Positions 56,020-64,000 of a stretch of DNA of 64,000 bases are shown one piece after another. Both the position numbers and the translations under genes were made by a program. The DNA comes from Pseudomonas mosselii. GTDB taxonomy: Bacteria; Pseudomonadota; Gammaproteobacteria; Pseudomonadales; Pseudomonadaceae. Location: assembly GCF_005796105.1 (NCBI RefSeq), contig NZ_VAUO01000008.1, positions 1 through 64,000 on the forward strand, written 5' to 3'. Under the pieces are notes generated by a model, which was not told the origin of the DNA, searched no databases, and was given only the letters and a program-made list of their open reading frames with translations. Position 1 is the stretch's first letter. Each line of letters begins with the position of its first letter.

Positions 56020-58515
56020 ATGACGGAACCGAACGCAGGACAGCGACGACACTTCCACTTCAAGCAGACAGGGAAAGCCGAAAGGTTCCAGTCGACGATC
56101 AGCGCCAAGCGGGATCCTTGGTACCCTGAACGAGACCGCCGGACTCACGGGGAATTACTGAGACACCAGCTGCAGCGTGTACAAGAGCAGCTCGACGAGG
56201 CCGTGAACCTCCAACGGGCAAACGGCCAAGAAAAAGGCCTCGGGCTTCAAATTGAGTTCGTAAGCGAACCTTCCTTCCCCCTCGTTTTTGAAGGGCTGGC
56301 CCGCGGACCACAGCGAATAGAGCTGTTAAATGTCCGGTTTGATAAAGCAACCGACACTCACTTCGCAACAGTCTTCGTCCCCGATGGAAAGCTGGTTGCG
56401 TTCGAAAAGCTGGTGACGAAATACCTCACCGAAAGCTCGAAGAAAGACATTCCCCTCAACACTCCGCTGCTTAATCCCATTGCCGAAATCCGCTCAGCCA
56501 CCTTCGAAGCGTTGTGGACAGATGCCCCCCATATGCTGCCCGAGGATGACCAGCAGGTTGTCTGGTGGGAATTCTGGCTTCCGGCGCGCGATAATCAGGC
56601 CGCCGTTGAACAACGATTCAGGGCAATAGCTGCAGTGCTAGGTATCAGAACGTCAGAGCACGTGCTGACGTTCCCCGAGCGCACGGTCATCAACGTGTTT
56701 GCGTCGCGCGCAGCAATAGTCGAATCGATTCACTTGCTCAACGAGGTGGCGGAGATCCGGAGGGCGAAAGAAACGGCCGAGTTCTTCGATGCTCTACCGC
56801 CCATCGAGCAGCAAGCCTGGGTCACTCATCTCACCGGCAGAACTACGCCGGCTGCGGATGACAATCTTAGAATTTGCCTGCTGGATACCGGCGTGAACCC
56901 CGGCCATCCCTTGCTATCAGCGCACATTGATCTCGCCGATCTGCACACCGTTAATGCCGCATGGGGCATCGATGACCGTCAGGGGCATGGAACAGGGCTC
57001 GCTGGCGTCGCACTGTATGGCGATCTGATAGAACCCCTCGACGGCAACAGCCCAGTCACTATTTCTCATCGGCTTGAATCTGTGAAGCTACTTCAAGCGG
57101 ATCGGAGCGATTCCAGCGAGCCTTATGGTGCACTGACCTTGCGAGCAGTGGCCTATCCCGAAATATCCAACCCCTTCAAACAACGCATCTTCAGCATGGC
57201 GGTCACCAGTATCGATGACCGAGACAGGGGACGGCCTTCAGCATGGTCATCCGCGGTGGACATGCTTACCTCTGACTCCCTGGGCCAACGCGCAAATCCT
57301 CGGTTGATGATTGTCTCCGCCGGCAACGCCAAGGAATCTGGCTGGATGGAGTACCCCAATAGCAACATCACCGACGGTATCCACGATCCTGGTCAGTCTT
57401 GGAATGCGCTTTGCGTCGGAGCCTACACGCTCAAGGACAGGATTGTTCCACCGTACCCAAACTCAACTGCATTGGCCGCCCACGGCAGCTTGAGCCCGTA
57501 CAGCACGACGTCGAGACTCTGGCTCAACACCCCATGGCCATTGAAGCCTGATGTCGTGTTCGAAGGGGGAAATCTCATCCGGGACGAGATTGGCGCGTTT
57601 AGCCACACATCGTTGTCGCTGCTCACCACCTCTCATCGGCCTCAAGAGCGCCTCTTCTCCACCACTTGGGCAACCAGCGCAGCCTCAGCGCTCGCCGCAC
57701 GAATGGCGGCCCAGATATCGGCGGCTTACCCGGAGCTGTGGCCCGAGACCGTCCGTGCGTTGATTGTCCACTCCGCCGAGTGGACTGAGCGCATGAAGCT
57801 GGACTTCCTCAAAGGAAACGCCAAAGGGGCATATGAAAACCTCGTGCGTACCTGCGGGTTCGGTGTACCCGACATCGGGCGAGCGCTGTGGAGTGCTTCC
57901 AACACTCTGACCCTCATCGTCGAAGATGAATTGAAGCCCTATACCCGCGTGCAATCCAAACCACCCACTGCCTTCGACATGCATCTTCACCAGTTGCCAT
58001 GGCCGAAGGAGGCTTTGATCGACCTGGGCGAGGCCGAAGTTGAAATGCGTGTGACCCTGTCGTACTTCATCGAGCCCAACCCCGGGGTAGCTGAGCGTGG
58101 TCTAAAAGGACGCTATCGCTACGAATCACATGGGCTTCGCTTCCAGGTAAGCCGCCCCAACGAAGACGTGATTGATTTCCGCCACCGTATTAACAAGCGG
58201 GCTCGCGACGAAGAAGAGGGGCTTCCGATTGTCTCCAGCGCGTCGGACGACCGCTGGTTGATTGGCGTGAATGCGCGCCACCGCGGCTCTCTCCATTCGG
58301 ATGTGTGGCGAGGCCCAGCCTCAGATCTAGCAGGCCTGGGCATACTCGGTGTCTACCCCGCCCCAGGATGGTGGAAGACCTTGGTATCGAAGAAGCGATT
58401 CCACGATAAGGTTCGATACAGCCTGGTCGTCTCGATCAAAACACAGCAGACCGAAGTGGACCTGTACAATGCGGTAACCACTGAGATCGTGAATAGAGCG
58501 GCCATTACTGTCTGA
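56020..58515 (+). CDS. S8 subtilisin-like protease, IetS-like
   Basis: 831 aa. Long N-terminal domain (1–280), then the catalytic triad Asp289 (CLLDTGVNPG), His323 (QGHGTGLAG), oxyanion Asn436 (SAGNAKES) and Ser553 (TTWATSAASALAA). No signal peptide, so it acts in the cytoplasm. The C-terminal half (about 650–831) is a beta-rich domain. In IetAS the ATPase is thought to control the protease. Confidence 0.9.
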   Translation: MTEPNAGQRRHFHFKQTGKAERFQSTISAKRDPWYPERDRRTHGELLRHQLQRVQEQLDEAVNLQRANGQEKGLGLQIEFVSEPSFPLVFEGLARGPQRIELLNVRFDKATDTHFATVFVPDGKLVAFEKLVTKYLTESSKKDIPLNTPLLNPIAEIRSATFEALWTDAPHMLPEDDQQVVWWEFWLPARDNQAAVEQRFRAIAAVLGIRTSEHVLTFPERTVINVFASRAAIVESIHLLNEVAEIRRAKETAEFFDALPPIEQQAWVTHLTGRTTPAADDNLRICLLDTGVNPGHPLLSAHIDLADLHTVNAAWGIDDRQGHGTGLAGVALYGDLIEPLDGNSPVTISHRLESVKLLQADRSDSSEPYGALTLRAVAYPEISNPFKQRIFSMAVTSIDDRDRGRPSAWSSAVDMLTSDSLGQRANPRLMIVSAGNAKESGWMEYPNSNITDGIHDPGQSWNALCVGAYTLKDRIVPPYPNSTALAAHGSLSPYSTTSRLWLNTPWPLKPDVVFEGGNLIRDEIGAFSHTSLSLLTTSHRPQERLFSTTWATSAASALAARMAAQISAAYPELWPETVRALIVHSAEWTERMKLDFLKGNAKGAYENLVRTCGFGVPDIGRALWSASNTLTLIVEDELKPYTRVQSKPPTAFDMHLHQLPWPKEALIDLGEAEVEMRVTLSYFIEPNPGVAERGLKGRYRYESHGLRFQVSRPNEDVIDFRHRINKRARDEEEGLPIVSSASDDRWLIGVNARHRGSLHSDVWRGPASDLAGLGILGVYPAPGWWKTLVSKKRFHDKVRYSLVVSIKTQQTEVDLYNAVTTEIVNRAAITV

Positions 58516-58909
58516 TCGCGCCTGGCAGCAATACGAGTGGTCAGGGGCTGTACGCTTCCGCGAGCCAGCGCTTGACCCACCCAAGCAGCAAGCGCTGAGC
58601 CACGTGCCGGTCTCACACAAAGCTCTGTGCCGACCGCTTCCAACGCACGTGAGGATGTACGACCACTTCAGTCCAGTGTCGCGGCAAATCCACCGTTCTG
58701 CGGCCCCACAAGAGCGTAATTGACACTCAGCAGCAAGCTACATCATTGCGCACTATCTCGCCGGGTATTTTTATACAACTTATGCAAGGAACATCACCAT
58801 TCACTCACAAAACCCGAACATAAAGCAGTTTTTTGAGCTAGTTACTTCCTCGCTCGCCAAAGGCCTAGCGGCTCTATCGGACGGGAGAAGCACTTATCAA
58901 CCATCGCCT
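58516..58909 (+). other. Upstream region of second HEPN gene, open in frame
   Basis: From 58724 to 58909 there is no stop in the frame of the next gene and the translation (KQFFELVTSSLAKGLAALSD) looks coding, but no ATG, GTG or TTG occurs in it. AAGGA is 8 bp before an ATT at 58799. The upstream part holds no other gene. Confidence 0.5.
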
Positions 58910-59524
58910 ATGGAGCGGTACTCTCAAGAAGTCTTTGCAAGGACTGCAGAGATTGACAATGCATTTAAAAACATAGATATTACATTCGAATATCTAGCAA
59001 AGAAAACACACACAAATTCTAATTTTAAATTCTCCGAACACCATGCATTCCATGTGGAAAACTTCCTTCTTAGATTAACCAGCGTAGTCGACCGCTCATA
59101 CTTGCTGGCCGGCTCAACGATGCTTTTAGAGAATAGTAAAATTGAGAAGCTAGGAGGTAAAAAACTGGTCCACAATAAGATATCAGAGTTCTCACCTGAG
59201 TCCTTTTCCATTTTAAAGCGGATGGAGGATACCATCAGCCACTTAAAAGGCCATAGGAATAAGGTTGCCCATCAGTCAGGGTATTCAAATAAAAATCTTT
59301 GCATCCTGCAAGCAATCGAAAACTCAGATCCAACGTCAACTCCAATACGCGAGATCACAGAAATAATATCATATGAGAGCATAAAGAACCTTGTGATCAC
59401 TGATTCTACTCGCGAGTTTCAAAAAATCACATCAACCTTGGACTCCCTAGTAACGCAGCTTATAGATAGCCTTTCTTTTGTATACTCCGGACTACTAAAA
59501 AATCACAAAGTTTTTAGCAATTAA
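58910..59524 (+). CDS. HEPN-domain protein (Cthe_2314-like)
   Basis: 204 aa from the first ATG. Helical; ISHLKGHRNKVAHQSGYSNK has Arg116-Asn-x3-His121, the HEPN signature; HHAFHVENFLLRLTSVVDRS fits the Cthe_2314 HEPN family. The true start may be upstream, because coding character continues for about 35 codons before the ATG (see previous entry). AT-rich. Ribonuclease-type defence or toxin function inferred. Confidence 0.68.
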   Translation: MERYSQEVFARTAEIDNAFKNIDITFEYLAKKTHTNSNFKFSEHHAFHVENFLLRLTSVVDRSYLLAGSTMLLENSKIEKLGGKKLVHNKISEFSPESFSILKRMEDTISHLKGHRNKVAHQSGYSNKNLCILQAIENSDPTSTPIREITEIISYESIKNLVITDSTREFQKITSTLDSLVTQLIDSLSFVYSGLLKNHKVFSN

Positions 59525-59906
59525 GAAAATCTAACAAAGTTTCTTATTCTGCGTCACGGCCTCTAAATCATGGCTGTTAACCACACAATTGCGTTCGACG
59601 TGACCGGTCGTACCCATGGCTGAAGGGTAAGCGCCGCATCCACGACAGGCAGCTAAAGGCCCAAAGCAGCCTCGCATGAAGACGTGCTTACGGCCAGAAG
59701 CTGCCATTGGCAGAGAGCCTATTTGGCGCTGTTCATATTCAAACTTGGCTAGGGAAATAAGGTCGATTCACTTCCCGCGACAACCTTCTGCTGCTCCTTT
59801 TCAGAGACTGGATGCGACATTCGCTTGCTTCTGCTGGGTCGATAGCATATAGCAACGCGTGAGCTCATCGGGCGCAGGACCCATCATCCAGGGAGGCAAG
59901 AATCAG
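59525..59906. repeat. Non-coding stretch with repeat remnants
   Basis: About 59617–59720 contains CAGGCAGCTAAAGGCCCAAA and CGGCCAGAAGCTGCCATTGG, the same degraded repeat type as near 46300 and 63800. No gene seen. Confidence 0.5.
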
Positions 59907-61610
59907 ATGTTAACCACTGCCCAGAATGCGGCTATTCTCGAAGACGATTACGTGCATGCCGTGGTCGACATGGCGTGTCTGTTTCACAACGATGCATGCT
60001 ACTTGGTATTCGCAGCAGCACAGCTGTTCCCTGCCGAACTTGACGCCCCCGCCGAAGAACAGCCAACCAGCTATCCGGTCAAGATTTTGAAGAGCAAAGG
60101 CCGATTGGTGCGTCGCCGGTATCTCGTGACGGCCAAGCAGGCGCAAGCCTGGTATCACAACTGCCTCAAAGGTGAGGTTCAGTTGCTGAAGGGCGATGAG
60201 CAAAGTTATCGACCGCTGCACGAGAAGCTATTTCCCGAGCCCTCTTGGCCACACTTGGCGACCACTGAAGACTTCGTCGCGGTGAGTGACGTGATGGGAG
60301 CACTACGCGTGCACCACCTCATGCCTCGTGAGTGCCCGTCCGTGCTATCTCAGCTCTGCGACGCCGCACCGGCTGCAGTCGCATGGCTGTGTAGTGAACT
60401 GGGTATCGACTTCCTGCGTCATCCTGAACAGTTTGGCTCAGTACATTTGCTGTTGCCGAACCCCGTCTTGCGCTACCTGCAGATCAAACTCCATATTGAT
60501 GCACACGGCGCTGAAAAATCCCTGCTGCGACTATCGCCGAGGCGCAATCACTCGGTCAGTGGCCTCGAAGCGATGATGGTAGAGCATCGACCTACGGGGA
60601 TAAGCGCCATCCAGACAGTCACTGCCGAGGGTTCGTACCTCGAAATTCCGCATGCAGGTACAGCCGAGAAATTCGAACTGTTCATCCGTTGTCCGGTGCG
60701 GGGCGTGCTGGAGTGGAAAAAAGACCGTAGCTATGTCACAGAGGGGCATTTGGGTCTGGAGGTCATAGGTACTCAAAAAGTCATTCAGGTCCCCGGCAAG
60801 GACGGACTTTCGTTCACCGTTGACGTCCGCGAGCGGGTTTCGGAGCAAGTGATAGGCAAGCCTGGCCGCGCTAACAGCATTCCGGCAAGACTGCGTCAGG
60901 GGCAATACGACCGTCAGCGGACACTGGCCGCCGAGGGCCTCGGGCAAAAGTGGCTGCATCGCAACCAGGAAGAAGCGACAGCCTTCGTTCGGCAGCTTAT
61001 CGGCGCGGGCAAACACCGTGTATGGATCATCGATCCATATTTTGCGACGCCCGAGCTTTTCAGTTTCGCCGCTGCTACGGCCTATCTGAGCACCGAAGTG
61101 ACGATTCTCACAGGCGCAAGTACTGCACTCACCAAACCCGATGTCAACGACAAGGAGAAGGAAGCTGGGGAGGTCATGTTGCTAAACACCTCCCACAGTG
61201 ACATGAAGCACATTCAGATACGAGTGATGACGGGGGCTATGCCAACGGTGCATGACAGGTTTCTGGTGATCGACAACGATGTTTGGTTCACCGGTAACTC
61301 ACTCAACTCGCTCGGTGAACGCGCTGGAATGATGATCAAGCTTCCGGCGCCTGAGCCGGTGATCGACAAGATTAGCCAGGTCCTGCATGACCCGGATCGG
61401 ACGAAAACCCTGGCGGACTGGGTAAAACACCGCCTAGAGACACGGGAGTCTGCGCCATGCTCAAGGTTCATCAAACTGCTCCGCTGGGCCCGTAAGCTCA
61501 AAGGTCAAGCGTTTAGCAGGCCCCACCCGCCCTCGACATTGCAACCGCTTGTTTTGAAGGTTGATAACAAAATAAATGAGATCAGCGTCGAACTGGAGAA
61601 AAAGCCATGA
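59907..61610 (+). CDS. PLD-like (HxR variant) protein, VPA1262-type N-terminus
   Basis: 567 aa from ATG 59907 (GGGAGG upstream); a GTG at 59859 would add 16 residues. The N-terminal half (EDDYVHAVVDMACLFHNDAC, YLVFAAAQLFP) resembles the VPA1262 family of unknown role. The C-terminal part is a single phospholipase-D fold: AGKHRVWIIDPYFATPELFS, and the active-site motif HDRFLVID … GNSLNS, with His449, Arg451 (usually Lys), Asp456, Asn464 and Asn467. Probably a nuclease. Overlaps the next gene by ATGA. Confidence 0.7.
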   Translation: MLTTAQNAAILEDDYVHAVVDMACLFHNDACYLVFAAAQLFPAELDAPAEEQPTSYPVKILKSKGRLVRRRYLVTAKQAQAWYHNCLKGEVQLLKGDEQSYRPLHEKLFPEPSWPHLATTEDFVAVSDVMGALRVHHLMPRECPSVLSQLCDAAPAAVAWLCSELGIDFLRHPEQFGSVHLLLPNPVLRYLQIKLHIDAHGAEKSLLRLSPRRNHSVSGLEAMMVEHRPTGISAIQTVTAEGSYLEIPHAGTAEKFELFIRCPVRGVLEWKKDRSYVTEGHLGLEVIGTQKVIQVPGKDGLSFTVDVRERVSEQVIGKPGRANSIPARLRQGQYDRQRTLAAEGLGQKWLHRNQEEATAFVRQLIGAGKHRVWIIDPYFATPELFSFAAATAYLSTEVTILTGASTALTKPDVNDKEKEAGEVMLLNTSHSDMKHIQIRVMTGAMPTVHDRFLVIDNDVWFTGNSLNSLGERAGMMIKLPAPEPVIDKISQVLHDPDRTKTLADWVKHRLETRESAPCSRFIKLLRWARKLKGQAFSRPHPPSTLQPLVLKVDNKINEISVELEKKP

Positions 61611-63544
61611 TCGATCCACGCATCGCTGAAGCGGATCACTACGTCAAACGGTGTGTTCAAGAGGATGATTTGGCACGCTCTCTCTGCGAACAGCTCTGGG
61701 TTCCCCGCGCACGAGAAGCCATCGCTAAACTGCTGGGCCGATTTCTCGCCAGTCTCGATGGTGCCACTGAGGATATTCCTGAAAAGCTCCGGAAGCTCAG
61801 TCTGCTGTACGGGCACGCACTAGATGATCTAGACCTACCTGAACAGTCGAAACATGCTATTCACGCCCTACTGCGCGACCTGATACACAATGACGCAGAG
61901 GGTGGTGAAGCCCTAATCGTCGGCCTTGCTCTGGGAGATGCACTGCTTGAACGCGCCCGATTCGCTATCGATATCGTGCCGGTTGCATTGCTGGCCAGGC
62001 ACAACTATCTGCTCGTCATCGGTCTCACCGAAGCGACTCAAACCTCCCTTGCGTCTTCGGATCATCAACTGTGGGGCGCCTTTGAGTCACTCATCGCCTA
62101 TGAGAATCAGCTCCATGAGGATCCGGGCCACTTCCGGCACAAACATCGGATGGACATGCTGAAAGGCTGGCAGCAAGAGACGGACATGCACGAGCTTTGG
62201 CATATGCATGCTTGGGGAATGAGCTGCTTGGGCCCGGAGGTACTTTTGCTTTTGATGGCTGCCCGCCATGCCGATCCAAAACGCTACCTACAAATGGCCG
62301 AAAAGCTCACCTTTCCGACGATTGCGTCGGACATGCTTTACACATACGACATTCGCTACGATTTCGATCACCTGCTTGTATTGCTGGAAAGTGCCCCGAC
62401 CGTCTTGGATGAAAAGGGCAACTGGAATCGAAACATAATGGCTCCACTGCTGCTCAAGGTTGCCTTCCAGCATCTGCAGGATCTGGGCAACCCGCCAGGA
62501 ACAGCAGAGCCTATAGCGGATCTGGACGAAACGAGAGCGAAGGTCCGTTCGATTGTATCGGTACTGCTCACGCGCACCGATGGTCGTCACCTCTGCGTGA
62601 ACTGGCTGGTACATCTGCTAACGCCACTTCACCGAACCTGGGCTTCTCAGTTTGTGGACACTCTCATCGATGAATGCATCATTCAACTGACGATTAATGC
62701 TTTTCCGGCAGCAACGCTAATTCTGCCCCCCATGCAAAAACTGAAAATCGGACTTCAGGACCTAAAAGACGTCACGTTGCCCGACAAGGATGGCAAACGC
62801 GCGTACTTTCACTTTTTCATTGCGCTGTTACTCCAGAGCAAGGCACCCGTCACGGCGGACTTACGTGAGTCGTTCGAAAGTCTTCTGGTTGCAGCTCGAA
62901 CTCAGTTCGGCTCCTCAACTCAGTACAAATACGGTTGGCAGCATACGTTGGTGGCCAATCTCTACCTGAGTGAAAATGAGTCTATTGCTCACCGATGGCA
63001 AGTCGCATTTGACCGTTTCGCCTCGATGCTCAGGCGTGATCGGCTCGATCAGGCCGTTAGGGACCTGGGTGTGCCGAGCTTGTTCCTCGCGGGTGTGGGC
63101 ATCGCCATGATTCGAGTGGGCACAAGTCCAGACGCCCAACCAGCCCTTGCGGCGCAGATGGCCGAGTTATGGTCGACTGTCTTTGAAGCTGCATTTCACG
63201 CCCATGTCTGCTCCGACCCTTTTGGCACCTGGGCCGCCGTCATCGAAGACTTGTTTAGGTGCTTTCCCCGCATCCAAAGACTCGAAGGGGAAGATGGGTC
63301 TAGGCCGCTTCTGACTTACATTGAGCGTGTGGGCTCAGATGACCGTTTGCTGGTTCTGACCATCACGGCTCTTGGCATGGAGGGACTTGATCTACGCGAG
63401 TTCATCGATGACGACAATCTGCGAGACAAAGTAGAGGATCGCATCACCACATACCTTGCATGGAGCATGCAATTCGAATCACGACAGCCCCCAGCTTATA
63501 TATGCTCTTATTGGCACAATAGACGCAATCGCCGAGTCACCTGA
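61607..63544 (+). CDS. Large helical protein coupled to PLD-like protein
   Basis: 645 aa, no family recognised. All-helical, without membrane segments; features include HNYLLVIGLTEATQ, MHELWHMHAWGMSCLGPEVL and SIVSVLLTRTDGRHLCVNWL. Its ATG overlaps the stop of the upstream gene, so the two act together. Near the end (63490) the +1 frame carries a more protein-like continuation (PQLIYALIGTIDAIAESPEM) to about 63640, so this end is probably frameshifted. Confidence 0.65.
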   Translation: MIDPRIAEADHYVKRCVQEDDLARSLCEQLWVPRAREAIAKLLGRFLASLDGATEDIPEKLRKLSLLYGHALDDLDLPEQSKHAIHALLRDLIHNDAEGGEALIVGLALGDALLERARFAIDIVPVALLARHNYLLVIGLTEATQTSLASSDHQLWGAFESLIAYENQLHEDPGHFRHKHRMDMLKGWQQETDMHELWHMHAWGMSCLGPEVLLLLMAARHADPKRYLQMAEKLTFPTIASDMLYTYDIRYDFDHLLVLLESAPTVLDEKGNWNRNIMAPLLLKVAFQHLQDLGNPPGTAEPIADLDETRAKVRSIVSVLLTRTDGRHLCVNWLVHLLTPLHRTWASQFVDTLIDECIIQLTINAFPAATLILPPMQKLKIGLQDLKDVTLPDKDGKRAYFHFFIALLLQSKAPVTADLRESFESLLVAARTQFGSSTQYKYGWQHTLVANLYLSENESIAHRWQVAFDRFASMLRRDRLDQAVRDLGVPSLFLAGVGIAMIRVGTSPDAQPALAAQMAELWSTVFEAAFHAHVCSDPFGTWAAVIEDLFRCFPRIQRLEGEDGSRPLLTYIERVGSDDRLLVLTITALGMEGLDLREFIDDDNLRDKVEDRITTYLAWSMQFESRQPPAYICSYWHNRRNRRVT

Positions 63545-64000
63545 GATGACGGGGCAGTTGTCAGCGATCGCGAGCTCCCCACAATTTCGTTTTTTGCGCG
63601 CACTGCCTAACGGGCCTGCTTTGGGCCAAGGCTGTGTAAAAACACTTTCGTTCAGATGCAGTAATCAAAATCGGCGCGAAAATCACTCGCCTATGCAATA
63701 CCTTGATCTGCTGACTAACCGAAACGCTTTCAGATTTAACGTAGAAGCCAAGACTTTAAAACGGAGTCTAAGTTTTACACAGCCAGGACCGATAGCCGCC
63801 AGTGGCGACAGGCAGCTCTTGGTCGATTGCTGCCGGTCAAAACGTATCCGAGCGCCGGTCACATCCGATGCAAATGGCTGGTCAAGAGGGATGCAAACGC
63901 TTGGTAAAGTCAGGTGCAACTTCCCAGCGCCCCAAAACTGAAAGCTATGACTAATGATTGGCGACCGAAAAATGGCTCTGATCCCTGAAACGAGAGGACT
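63545..64000. other. Cargo end with repeat remnants
   Basis: First about 100 bp continue the +1 frame of the preceding gene. A degraded repeat (GATAGCCGCCAGTGGCGACA, GATTGCTGCCGGTCA) lies near 63789–63835. No new gene is supported to the window edge. Confidence 0.5.

Larger units (their letters stand above)
50099..64000. mobile_element. Tn7-like element in comM (left end; rest outside window)
   Basis: Starts at TGT 50099 inside ComM codons (ALVGGG), with end repeats at 50106 and 50126. Cargo in the window is defence-like. Transposase genes (tnsA/B/C, tniQ or similar) were not found to 64000 and should lie near the far end. The predicted target duplication is GTGGC (50094–50098). The family is inferred from the end structure and from the known use of comM by AbaR/Tn6022-type and Tn7-like transposons. 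Confidence 0.7.

Noticed and set aside
63456..63941. 161-aa + strand ORF as an independent gene
   Set aside because: Its first part fits better as a +1-frame continuation of the 645-aa protein, and the rest runs into repeat remnants.

Overview
The window is chromosomal DNA of a Pseudomonas, most likely of the P. putida group. The gene content and order (algP–fklB–algQ–dsbH–hemYXDC–algR / argH; cyaA–rnk–cyaY–lptM–lysA–dapF–xerC; sutA–amtB–glnK–ubiK) are those of a pseudomonad near the alginate-regulation and haem genes. The core is GC-rich. The far right is a patchwork with lower GC and different codon use.

Layout. (1) 1–8551, minus strand: a two-partner secretion pair. A TpsB outer-membrane transporter lies upstream of a giant TpsA filamentous haemagglutinin/CdiA-type exoprotein whose C-terminal (possibly toxic) end is beyond position 1. 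(2) 8994–38082: ordinary core genome. It includes a CBS protein, a LysE exporter, a small MscS channel coupled to an ABC-F ATPase, the histone-like AlgP, Rsd/AlgQ, haem biosynthesis, AlgR, ArgH, class I adenylate cyclase, the lysine/diaminopimelate genes with XerC, SutA, and the nitrogen module amtB–glnK with a recognisable sigma-54 promoter and paired NtrC sites. (3) 38083–41728: the Mg2+ P-type ATPase MgtA behind a long leader with three tiny overlapping ORFs and a hairpin that covers its ribosome-binding site.

(4) 41890 to the end of the window: comM (yifB) broken into at least three parts by two separate mobile elements. The first is a 7.35-kb element (42534–49886) carrying a large serine recombinase. 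It is bounded by a 10-bp direct repeat, and joining its flanks restores a perfect ComM reading frame (…AHNLLFTGPPGTGKT…). Its recombinase lies in frame with the comM 5' part. Cargo: a second serine resolvase, an SMI1/KNR4 protein, a small XRE regulator, a zinc-finger/HNH-like protein and small hypothetical proteins. The second element starts at 50099 with TGT and two 19-bp repeats 20 bp apart, as Tn7-like transposon ends do. It runs past position 64000, so its transposition genes and the last third of comM are not visible.

The visible 13.9 kb of the second element look like a defence island. It holds a zinc-ribbon HEPN-type protein, two unknown proteins, a solitary AbiEi/DUF6088-like antitoxin with a perfect palindromic operator, an AAA ATPase plus subtilisin-like protease pair (IetAS type), a second HEPN protein without a normal start, and a translationally coupled pair: a PLD-type (HxR variant) nuclease-like protein and a 645-residue unknown partner with a probable +1 frameshift near its end. 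This last pair is the best candidate for an undescribed system. No tRNA, rRNA or CRISPR array was seen.
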